Assembly (NCBI GenBank): GCA_038230735.1
Contig: JBBRMR010000008.1
Coordinates: forward strand, 1-64,000
Length of the DNA stretch: 64,000 nt
From: Arcicella sp038230735
GTDB lineage: Bacteria > Bacteroidota > Bacteroidia > Cytophagales > Spirosomataceae
Direction: 5' to 3'
Numbering within the stretch: position 1 is the stretch's first letter; every line of letters begins with the position of its first letter. The translations under genes and the position numbers were made by a program. The notes under the pieces were generated by a model. The model had not been told where the DNA came from, did not search any database, and saw only the letters and a program-made list of their open reading frames with translations. Shown piece after piece: positions 49,684 to 57,253 of the stretch.

Positions 49684-50523
49684 ATGAGTACACAAGCAAA
49701 AACCCCAGCTGCAAAACCAGCAGCACCAGCTCAAAAAAAATCAGGCGGCATTCCAGCAGGCGTGGTTATGATTATCCTTTTTGTTATCGCTGAATTATTC
49801 TTCCATTTTGTAATGGGCGATGGTTCACGTTTCGAGGGAGGCACTAATGAAGGTGCCCCAAAACAAGGCGACTACTTAGCAATTGCCTTCAAAGGTGGTG
49901 TAATCGTACCCGTATTGATGACTTGTTTCTTGACGGCTTTGACATTCTCAATTGAGCGTCTTATCACAATCGGTAAAGCAAAAGGAACTGGCGATGTAAA
50001 CGCATTTGTTCGTAAAATCCAATCTTTGTTGGACAAAGACGATACTGATGCCGCTTTGAAAGAGTGCGACAAGCAAAAAGGTTCAGTAGGAAACGTTACG
50101 TTGGCGGCTGTGAAAAAGTACAAGCAATTAACGGCTGACGGTTCATTAGACAAGGAGCAAAAATTAGCGGCTCTTAGTAAAGAAGTGGAAGAAGCTACTT
50201 CATTGGAATTACCAATGTTGGAGAAAAATTTGACTATCATTGCTACTTTAGCTTCGGTTTCTACCCTAATCGGTCTATTGGGAACGGTAATCGGTATGAT
50301 TAAGGCGTTCTCGGCACTTGGTAATTCAGGTGGTTCAACCGACTCAACCGCTTTGGCAAACGGTATTTCAGAAGCCCTTGTAAACACGGCATTAGGTATC
50401 GGTACATCAGCGGTTTGTATTATTGCGTATAACTTCTTTACGTCTAAAATTGACGAATTGACTTATAGCGTTGATGAAATCGGTTTGAGTATCAATCAAA
50501 ATTATGCAACTCACCATAATTGA
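49684..50523 (+). CDS. exbB: ExbB/TolQ-family proton channel
   Basis: The 279-residue protein has an Ala/Pro-rich cytoplasmic start, a first helix (about 24-44), a second (about 72-94), a cytoplasmic domain (about 95-175) and two helices in SVSTLIGLLGTVIGMIKAF and the final NTALGIGTSAVCIIAYNFF region, the MotA/TolQ/ExbB signature. With ExbD it forms the pentamer-dimer motor that uses the proton gradient to drive TonB. It opens the exbB-exbD-exbD-tonB series. Confidence 0.93.
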   Translation: MSTQAKTPAAKPAAPAQKKSGGIPAGVVMIILFVIAELFFHFVMGDGSRFEGGTNEGAPKQGDYLAIAFKGGVIVPVLMTCFLTALTFSIERLITIGKAKGTGDVNAFVRKIQSLLDKDDTDAALKECDKQKGSVGNVTLAAVKKYKQLTADGSLDKEQKLAALSKEVEEATSLELPMLEKNLTIIATLASVSTLIGLLGTVIGMIKAFSALGNSGGSTDSTALANGISEALVNTALGIGTSAVCIIAYNFFTSKIDELTYSVDEIGLSINQNYATHHN

Positions 50524-50660
50524 TAGTTAGATATTAATAGTTATTGGTCAATAGTCATTGGTTGTTGGATTTTAAAAAATTTAATCTTACGACACAACTT
50601 AAAACCGCAGCGATGAACCGCTCATAATTAATAATTAATAATTCATAACTACAAAAGATT
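50524..50660. repeat. AT-rich repeats in the exbB-exbD gap
   Basis: CATAATTAATAATTAATAAT followed by TCATAACT includes the inverse of 8570-8585, and GATAGTTAGATATTAATAGT comes earlier in the gap. It holds no gene. Confidence 0.5.
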
Positions 50661-51266
50661 ATGCCAAAAGTTAAAGCAAAACGACAAAGTGTTTCTCTCG
50701 ACATGACAGCGATGTGCGATGTGGCATTCTTGCTCCTGACTTTCTTCATGCTCACTGCAAAGTTTAAGCCCGAAGAAGCAGTAACAATTACTCCACCTTC
50801 ATCAGTCTCAGAGAAACCACTGATGACCAAAGACGGTATTCTTACCGTGTCTGTTGGTCCAGACGGAGGTATATATTTAGGTACTGACGATGCTCTTGCT
50901 AAAAAAACAATGTTGGAAAGAATGGCAAACCGTATGGGAGTTGCCATTACACCCACGATGCAGAAAAATTATAATGCTTCTGAATTAGTAGGTTATCCAG
51001 CAGGTGCAATGCGTCAGATATTAGGCATGACTCCATCAGAAGCAAAAGCCGCAAAATTACTGAAAGGTATTCCTTGCGACTCTGCTAATAATGAACTTTT
51101 CCTCTGGGTTAGTTACGCAAAAATTGCGAATCCAGCCCTAAAAGTGGCAATCAAAGGTGATGCAAATTCTAACTATAAAGTGTTCAACCAAATAGTAGGT
51201 ACTTTGCAAGAGCAGAACATCAACGTATTTCAGTTGATAACATCACCAGAAGGTAAGCCAAAATAA
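50661..51266 (+). CDS. exbD: ExbD/TolR-family protein (first copy)
   Basis: The 201-residue protein has a basic start (PKVKAKRQ), a single membrane helix with the proton-carrying Asp in MTAMCDVAFLLLTFFML (about 16-32), and a larger periplasmic domain than the second copy. The DVAFLLLTFFMLT core is the family signature. The extra region around EAKAAKLLKGIPCDSANNEL is common in Bacteroidota ExbD. It works with ExbB at the inner membrane. Confidence 0.93.
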   Translation: MPKVKAKRQSVSLDMTAMCDVAFLLLTFFMLTAKFKPEEAVTITPPSSVSEKPLMTKDGILTVSVGPDGGIYLGTDDALAKKTMLERMANRMGVAITPTMQKNYNASELVGYPAGAMRQILGMTPSEAKAAKLLKGIPCDSANNELFLWVSYAKIANPALKVAIKGDANSNYKVFNQIVGTLQEQNINVFQLITSPEGKPK

Positions 51267-51371
51267 TTTTATTTTAGTTGTACTCAGTAGTTTTAACCCT
51301 GCCTCTCTCTCGAAAGGCAGGGTCTTATTGCCAACAGAACAACTATTAACTATTACAAACCCCAAAATACA

Positions 51372-51887
51372 ATGGCAGAAATAAGTCAAGACGGTGGGGG
51401 CAAAAAAGGTGGTAAGAAACGCAGTAAGAAAGCGTCAACCAAAATCGACATGACACCCATGGTAGATTTAGGTTTCCTTCTGATAACCTTTTTTATGCTA
51501 ACCACAACGTTAGCAAAGCCCGTAGTAATGCAGTTGAATATGCCCGACAAAACCGAGAAGGAAGATAAAGCAGAGGTAAAAATGTCTGAAACACTGACCG
51601 TTATTCCTGATGCCGAGAAAGTATATTACTATCAAGGACTTCCCAACGATGCAGCAACAGTATTACTTAAAACAGATTATTCAAACAAAGGGATTCGTAC
51701 TATTTTGTTTGATATGAAGAAAAGAATTGGTAATAATTTCACCATTGTTATTAAGGCAGCAAAAACTGCGAAGTACAAAAACATGGTGGATTTACTTGAT
51801 GAATGTGTTATCACAGGAAACAAGCGTTATGCAATTCTTGAAATTGACCCAAGTACCGAAGAATTGATTAAGAAATCGGGAAAATAG
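51372..51887 (+). CDS. exbD: ExbD/TolR-family protein (second copy)
   Basis: The 171-residue protein begins with a glycine/lysine-rich stretch (GGGKKGGKKRSKKAS), then the helix with the proton-carrying Asp in IDMTPMVDLGFLLITFFML (about 25-43), and a periplasmic domain of about 120 residues. Two different ExbD copies in one cluster are normal for Bacteroidota and may form a mixed dimer. Gaps of 105 and 266 bases separate it from its neighbours. Confidence 0.93.
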   Translation: MAEISQDGGGKKGGKKRSKKASTKIDMTPMVDLGFLLITFFMLTTTLAKPVVMQLNMPDKTEKEDKAEVKMSETLTVIPDAEKVYYYQGLPNDAATVLLKTDYSNKGIRTILFDMKKRIGNNFTIVIKAAKTAKYKNMVDLLDECVITGNKRYAILEIDPSTEELIKKSGK

Positions 51888-52091
51888 TAATGAGCAGTGA
51901 GGTGTAAACTTTGAGTATTTCTTTAAGTTTAGCCTTAATTATCAAAGCTATAAAATTAAAACTAAAAAAATAGTTAATAATATTTTGAAAACTAAAGAAA
52001 TAGTTTTAATTTTAATCCAAGAAAAGATTAAAATACAATTTAGTCTAAAAAGTAGAAGAAGAGAATTCAATATTCTGTAACGGCTTATTTT

Positions 52092-52120
52092 GATAACTGT
52101 TTATTGATTATTGATAACTG
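52092..52120. repeat. AT-rich repeat in the exbD-tonB gap
   Basis: GATAACTGTTTATTGATTAT followed by TGATAACTG carries GATAACTG twice and matches the start of the element at 24911-24942. It is the only notable feature in the 266-base gap before tonB. Confidence 0.4.
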
Positions 52121-52153
52121 AAACTACTCTCACAGTATTAACATTAGAAAATT

Positions 52154-52975
52154 ATGTCAAACGTAATAAGCCCAGATGCAACCTTGGATGATATTATTTT
52201 CAAAGACAAGAACAAAACTTATGGTGCTTTTGTCCTTAGAAAAGAATATCCCCAAGTTGTAACAAGGTCTCTGTTGGTAGGCATAGCTACTGTTTCAACC
52301 CTTTTTGCTTTGTCTTTTGCTTATAATAAAATAGCAGAAAACATAGCAAAAGATAAAACAGAAGTAACGGCTGAGGTAATGAAAATTGACCAGCCACCAC
52401 CAGAGAACAAAGTACCACCACCACCACCGCCGCCACCACCGAAAGAAATGCCGAAGGTGACGACCACAAAATTCTTGCCTCCTGAAATTAAAAAAGATGA
52501 GGATGTGCAGAAGCCAGAGCCACCACCAGAGGAGGTAAAAGGTAACACGGCGGCTGAAACTGTGAAAGGTGAAACCGAAGTGGAAGCCCCACCAACCGAC
52601 CCTGATGCCAAAGTGAAGGAAGAAGCACCCGTTGAACCACCAAAACCGAAAGAAGAAGAAATCTTTACGGCGGTTGAACAGAATGCTGAGTTCCCAGGTG
52701 GTTTAGGAGCTTTTGGTAAATTCTTGCAGAAAAACTTGAAATACCCTGCGGCAGCACAACGTGCTAACGTATCAGGAAAGGTTTATATCCAATTCGTTGT
52801 TAATACCGATGGTTCAATCCAAAACGTAGAGGTATTGAAATCGGTAGGTTTTGGTTGCGATGAGGAAGCTGTGAGAGTAATTAAGACCGTACCAAGATGG
52901 ACACCAGGCAAGCAGTCTGGACGTGCGGTTCGTTCAAGATTTACGCTTCCAATTAATTTCCAGTTGTCGGAATAA
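52154..52975 (+). CDS. tonB: TonB energy transducer
   Basis: The 273-residue protein has a Bacteroidota-type start (DATLDDIIFKDKNKTYGAFV), one membrane helix (about 37-57), a polyproline run of ten prolines (about 89-98) with further PEPPPEE stretches across the periplasm, and a C-terminal TonB fold: EFPGGLGAFGKFLQKNLKYP, GKVYIQFVVNTDGSI and VPRWTPGKQSGRAV. It carries energy from ExbB/ExbD to outer-membrane receptors. A terminator hairpin follows directly. Confidence 0.95.
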   Translation: MSNVISPDATLDDIIFKDKNKTYGAFVLRKEYPQVVTRSLLVGIATVSTLFALSFAYNKIAENIAKDKTEVTAEVMKIDQPPPENKVPPPPPPPPPKEMPKVTTTKFLPPEIKKDEDVQKPEPPPEEVKGNTAAETVKGETEVEAPPTDPDAKVKEEAPVEPPKPKEEEIFTAVEQNAEFPGGLGAFGKFLQKNLKYPAAAQRANVSGKVYIQFVVNTDGSIQNVEVLKSVGFGCDEEAVRVIKTVPRWTPGKQSGRAVRSRFTLPINFQLSE

Positions 52976-53003
52976 TTAGCTTAAAAACATAGTGTAATTC
53001 ATG

Positions 53004-53037
53004 AAAACCTGTCAGGCAACTGGCAGGTTTCATTTTT
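53004..53037 (+). terminator. Terminator after tonB
   Basis: AAACCTGTCAG (53005-53015) pairs with CTGGCAGGTTT (53020-53030), followed by CATTTTTCT. It lies within an open frame that begins at 53001, which supports the later start used for the next gene. Confidence 0.85.
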
Positions 53038-53057
53038 CTAAAACAGTTATTAAATTC

Positions 53058-53306
53058 ATGCCAAATAAATTATCCGCAATAGTGTATGCCATGATGGCGT
53101 TATCATATTCCGTTATGGGCGTATTGATAATGTTGTATCCTGAATCTGCCTTCTCAGAAAGATTTCTGCCTAATTATAGATGGTCGTATTATTTGGGAAT
53201 ATTATTGGTAGTATATGGTGTTTACAGAGCGTGGAGAGCCTTTGAAAAATTTAAAGACGATGATGATGAGGAGGAATATGAGTATTATGATGGGAAGAAG
53301 GGGTGA
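53058..53306 (+). CDS. Small two-helix membrane protein
   Basis: The 82-residue protein starts MPNKLSAIVYAMMALSYSVM, with helices at about 6-28 and 41-58 and a strongly acidic tail (FKDDDDEEEYEYYDGKKG). A longer frame begins at 53001, but its first codons are the tonB terminator hairpin, so 53058 is chosen. Small proteins of this plan often sit between tonB and the PstS-like gene in Bacteroidota. Function unknown; the acidic tail should be cytoplasmic or bind cations. Confidence 0.75.
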   Translation: MPNKLSAIVYAMMALSYSVMGVLIMLYPESAFSERFLPNYRWSYYLGILLVVYGVYRAWRAFEKFKDDDDEEEYEYYDGKKG

Positions 53307-53359
53307 AATGGGTGGTATAATATTTTAAGCCTAAAAGAAATATACAACAAAATAGAAAC

Positions 53360-54286
53360 ATGAAATTTATAAAAAATATAATGTCGTTATTGCTCTTGAT
53401 AAGCATTTTGGTATCTTGCGGAGGGAAAGATAAGAATGGTAATGATTTAGACACGCCCGCAAAAGGCGAAATCACGGTTGCCGTTGATGAGTCTTTTCAG
53501 CAAATTATTGAGGCTGAAAAGAGTTCTTTTGAGAAGACATTTCCCTACACAAAAATAAATTTGGTCTATAAACCCGAAGGCGAGGCAGTGGCGATGCTTT
53601 TGAATGATAAAGCACGCATGGCAATAGTCGCCCGTGAATTGGATGCAAAAGAAAAGGTGATTTTCAAGCAAGGTGATTTTCGATATAAAAGTTACAAGTT
53701 TGCGGGAGATGGCATTGCTTTAATCACCCATAAATCTAATCGTGATACCTTGATTACGACTGATGAATTGGAGGGTATTATGAAGGGAACAAAAAAGAGC
53801 TGGTCGGGTAGAGATATTGTGTTGGTTTTTGATGGGACGAGTTCGAGTAATTTAAGTTTTTTGTTAGATACCTTTAAGATTAGTAGGAAGCAAAAAGTAT
53901 CATTTTTTGCCGCTAAATCCAACAAAGAAGTAATTGAGTACGTGAAAACGCACACCAATGCGATGGGTGTCATTGGCGTAAATTGGATTAGTGATGGCGA
54001 TGACCCCACATCATTATCTTTCATTAGAAGCATCAATGTGCTGTCAGTAGCCAACAAGCCAAATCCAACGATTGATGATTATTATCAGCCTTTTGGTTAT
54101 AATTTGGCGTTGAAAAAATATCCTTTAACTCGCCGTATCAAACTGATTTTGAAAGAAGCCCACAGGGGTTTGGGAACGGGTTTTGTCAATTACATGACTT
54201 TGGAACAAGGACAATTAATTGTGTTGAAAAATGGATTGATTCCCTTGACTCAACCCTTGCAGATTAGACCCGTGAAGATGAAGTAA
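53360..54286 (+). CDS. PstS-like substrate-binding lipoprotein
   Basis: The 308-residue lipoprotein (signal LLLLISILVSC, lipid Cys20) has a two-lobed PBP fold: GEITVAVDESFQQIIEAEKS, MLLNDKARMAIVARELDAKE, DGIALITHKSNRD, VFDGTSSSNLSFLLD (a phosphate-loop-like TSS) and AMGVIGVNWISDGDD. In PstS the loop contacts phosphate. There is no pstC, pstA or pstB beside it. The neighbours are TonB genes and a TPR protein, so its ligand may be something other than phosphate, or it may be a sensor. Confidence 0.88.
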   Translation: MKFIKNIMSLLLLISILVSCGGKDKNGNDLDTPAKGEITVAVDESFQQIIEAEKSSFEKTFPYTKINLVYKPEGEAVAMLLNDKARMAIVARELDAKEKVIFKQGDFRYKSYKFAGDGIALITHKSNRDTLITTDELEGIMKGTKKSWSGRDIVLVFDGTSSSNLSFLLDTFKISRKQKVSFFAAKSNKEVIEYVKTHTNAMGVIGVNWISDGDDPTSLSFIRSINVLSVANKPNPTIDDYYQPFGYNLALKKYPLTRRIKLILKEAHRGLGTGFVNYMTLEQGQLIVLKNGLIPLTQPLQIRPVKMK

Positions 54287-54586
54287 GTTTGAGGAATGTT
54301 AATTATTTGTTAAACCTCTTGAGGGAATGTTACTATTAAATGGGCAAATCGTTACATAGATAGATTTTAAATAATTGATAGTTTTTTTGTAAATAGTAAA
54401 TTTATAAGAAATATCAATAAATCTGAATACTGAACTTAAAAACAAGGAATATTTGGGTTTTTATTAAAAAAAATTATATTAATTTTGTATTCTTGAAAAA
54501 ATCAAAATATTGTATAATTTCTCAGTTAGGGAAATGACCCATATTTTAAGAAAGAATTTACAACTAAAAAAATAAAAAAAACAAAA
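54287..54586. other. 300-base AT-rich gap before the TPR gene
   Basis: It holds no open frame. TAATTTTG at 54480-54487 fits the -7 consensus, with TTTG at 54452-54455 (24 bases apart, longer than usual). It likely carries the promoter for the TPR gene. Confidence 0.4.
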
Positions 54587-56308
54587 ATGGAAATGAACGT
54601 AAAAATCAAATCTCTATTGGTGGCTGCAGGTTTGTTGTTTACTGGTGCGGTAAACGGGCAAACGGTTCAGCAAGGTTTGGCTCAGTTGGATGGAGATCAA
54701 CCAGCAAAAGCGAAAGCAACCATGATGGCAGTAGTAGCGGCAACGCCTACGGCTGAAAATTTATACTATTTGGGTTATGCCCAAGTACGGACAGGCGATT
54801 TGGAAGCCGCCAAAGCAACTTTTGAAAAAGGATTGGCTGCCGAGCCAAAACAACCTTTGAACTCAGTAGGTTTGGCAACTTTGATGTTGGCAAACAAAAA
54901 TGCCGCAGGGGCAAAAGCAGCGTTTGACAAAATTTTGTTGGACACTAAAATGAAAAATGCGGATGTTGATTTTCGTATTGCGGAGGCATATACTTTATTC
55001 GAAGAGACAAACGACCCTGCCGAAGCAATCCGTATAATTGATTTGATTACGGAGAAAACTAAAAAGCCTTTAACCGTAGAGATGAATATTGTGAAAGGAG
55101 ATGCGTTTTTGATTAAAAACGATGGTGGTCCAGCGGCTACGGCTTATGAACAATCTATTTTGATTAATAAAACGGCTAAGGCTTATGTGAGATTGGGCGT
55201 GGTTTATTTGAGAGGTAAAAACTATCAGGAAACTATCAATTATTATACAAAGGCGTATGAAACGGATTCAAGTTTTGCTCCTTATTATAAGCGTTTGGGG
55301 GAATATTATATCATCTTTGGTAAATACAAAAATGCCGCAAGATTGTTCAGAACGTATGTGGACAGAGCCGAAGCAACGCCAACGGTATTGTTGAGCACCG
55401 CTAAATTATTGTTTTTGGCAAAGGATTATGAAGGTTCAATGGACTTTACTAAGAGAGCCGAAGCGGGTGGTGCAAGGGATAATGATGTTTTCAGAATGAA
55501 AGGATATTCGGGAGTTGAATTGGGAAATCCTCAGTTAGGACTTGAAAGTCTGCAACAAATGGTGAAATCGGGAGTTAAGCCTTATTACTTGGATAACGTT
55601 TATTTTGGTAGAGCCTACCAAGCACTCAAACAAGATTCAGTAGCCATCAGTTATTACGAGCAAGCCGCTCCCTTAGATACCTTGAATAATCACTATGCTA
55701 CCATTGCGGGAATTTATAGTGGACAGAAAAAGTATATTCAATCTGTTCAATACGCTGAAAAATCGATGGCTTGGAAGATGAACAAAAAACAGCCACTCAC
55801 CAGCACAGACTGGTATAATGCAGGGATTGCTCAATATTATGTAACGGCTTATACGCCCAGAGAAGATACCCTCGGAAGATTCAACCAAGGGATGAAAGCG
55901 GATTCGATGTTGGCAAAAGCGATTGCCATTAATGATAAATTTGCTCCATTCTATTTGTATCGTGCCAGAGTGAACAATTATATTGATTACACAGGTACAA
56001 AATGGTTATCGGCACCATATCACGAGAAATTTTTAGCAATTGTAGATACCTTGAAGGCTAATAAGGAGCAATTGTATGATGCTTATAAATATTTGGCAGG
56101 TTATAATGCGTTATCTGTAAAGGATATGGTGAAAGCACAAGTATATGTGGACAAAGCACTTGTTATTAAGCCAGAAGATCCAGATGGTTTGAAAGTAATG
56201 TTGAATCCTGCATTAGCAGTTCCTGCAACACCAGTGGCAGTTCCAAAAACGCCAGCCCCAAAAACGCCAACCCCAAAAATGCCAGTGCCAAAAGCTCCAA
56301 AGCAATAA
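54587..56308 (+). CDS. TPR-repeat protein, exported, with a Pro-rich tail
   Basis: The 573-residue protein has a signal peptide (about 1-25, ending VNGQ) and a run of tetratricopeptide repeats (about 35-400 and beyond), e.g. AENLYYLGYAQVRTGDLEAA, AYVRLGVVYLRGKNYQETIN and YKRLGEYYIIFGKYKNAARL, which bind partner proteins. The end (about 545-573) is a low-complexity run of P-K-T/M/A-P units, coded by near repeats of CCAAAAACGCCA at 56243-56301. It follows the PstS-like gene and the TonB set; a scaffold role in that system is a guess from position. Confidence 0.88.
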   Translation: MEMNVKIKSLLVAAGLLFTGAVNGQTVQQGLAQLDGDQPAKAKATMMAVVAATPTAENLYYLGYAQVRTGDLEAAKATFEKGLAAEPKQPLNSVGLATLMLANKNAAGAKAAFDKILLDTKMKNADVDFRIAEAYTLFEETNDPAEAIRIIDLITEKTKKPLTVEMNIVKGDAFLIKNDGGPAATAYEQSILINKTAKAYVRLGVVYLRGKNYQETINYYTKAYETDSSFAPYYKRLGEYYIIFGKYKNAARLFRTYVDRAEATPTVLLSTAKLLFLAKDYEGSMDFTKRAEAGGARDNDVFRMKGYSGVELGNPQLGLESLQQMVKSGVKPYYLDNVYFGRAYQALKQDSVAISYYEQAAPLDTLNNHYATIAGIYSGQKKYIQSVQYAEKSMAWKMNKKQPLTSTDWYNAGIAQYYVTAYTPREDTLGRFNQGMKADSMLAKAIAINDKFAPFYLYRARVNNYIDYTGTKWLSAPYHEKFLAIVDTLKANKEQLYDAYKYLAGYNALSVKDMVKAQVYVDKALVIKPEDPDGLKVMLNPALAVPATPVAVPKTPAPKTPTPKMPVPKAPKQ

Positions 56309-56327
56309 TTTTGAGAATTTTATAGTA

Positions 56328-56359
56328 CAAAGCCCTACCATTTGGTGGGGCTTTGTTAA
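56328..56359 (+). terminator. Terminator after the TPR gene
   Basis: CAAAGCCCTACCA pairs with GGTGGGGCTTTG around a TTT loop, with T-rich bases following. Confidence 0.85.
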
Positions 56360-56399
56360 TTTTAGGGTAATTATAAAATTTACCGTTAATCCAAAGAAA

Positions 56400-57170
56400 A
56401 TGTACGCACTCATCACAGGAGCAAGTAAAGGCATAGGCAAGCAAATAGCCGTAGAATTAGCTAAGAAGAAATTTGATTTATTGTTGATTGCAAGGTCGGC
56501 TTCTCAATTGGAAGAAGTGGCGAAGGAATTAAAATCAAAGTATGAGGTGAAAGTAGATTTCTTAGCGACTGACTTATCGGCAACTCAATCGGCAGAGACG
56601 GTTTATGCTTGGGTAAATCAACATAATTATCAGATTGCGGTTTTGGTTAATAATGCAGGATATGGTTTGGCGGGGCTTTATGAGGAAGTTTCACTGGAAC
56701 AAAACCGTGATATGATGAACCTTAATATGATTACGCTCTCGGAGATGTGTCAGGTATTTTTACCGATGTTGAAACGTAATTCACAGGCGTATATTTTGAA
56801 TATTGCCAGTTCAACGGCTTATCAAGCTATTCCGAGAATGGCAATTTATGCCGCTACGAAAGTTTTTGTCTTGAATTTTTCGAGAGCCTTGAAATATGAA
56901 TTGAAAGATACGTCCGTGTCGGTTACGTGTATATGCCCAGGGGCAACGGACACCAATTTCAACGACCGTGCTTCCATTCCCGATAAAGCGAGAAAAGCGG
57001 CTGAGAAAGTAGTAATGACTCCCGAAAATGTAGCTAAAATATCAGTTGATGCCATGTTTGCCAGTAAAACTGAGGTAATCCCTGGCATGGTGAATAAATT
57101 GGGAGCTTTTTTGGCGTGGCTTGCACCAAAATCAGTTATTGAGAAAGTTACGGCGGGGATTTATGAATAA
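56400..57170 (+). CDS. Short-chain dehydrogenase/reductase (SDR)
   Basis: The 256-residue classical SDR has the cofactor motif TGASKGIGKQIA (about 6-17), an Arg after strand 2 (LLIARS) that favours NADPH, NNAGYG (about 84-89), and the catalytic Ser-Tyr-Lys in IASSTAYQAIPRMAIYAATK (Tyr and Lys as YAATK, about 149-153). The substrate is unknown. It is flanked by a terminator upstream and the M14 peptidase gene downstream on the same strand. Confidence 0.92.
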   Translation: MYALITGASKGIGKQIAVELAKKKFDLLLIARSASQLEEVAKELKSKYEVKVDFLATDLSATQSAETVYAWVNQHNYQIAVLVNNAGYGLAGLYEEVSLEQNRDMMNLNMITLSEMCQVFLPMLKRNSQAYILNIASSTAYQAIPRMAIYAATKVFVLNFSRALKYELKDTSVSVTCICPGATDTNFNDRASIPDKARKAAEKVVMTPENVAKISVDAMFASKTEVIPGMVNKLGAFLAWLAPKSVIEKVTAGIYE

Positions 57171-57253
57171 GCTATTTTTAGATTTGAAAATATGAAAACT
57201 TTGTGTATTATTGTATAAAAATTAACTCATCAATAATCAATAAAAATAACAGC

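Noticed and set aside
52321..52611. Minus-strand open frame opposite tonB
   Set aside because: Its Gly/Ser-rich translation is only the complement of the polyproline and acidic coding stretches of tonB.
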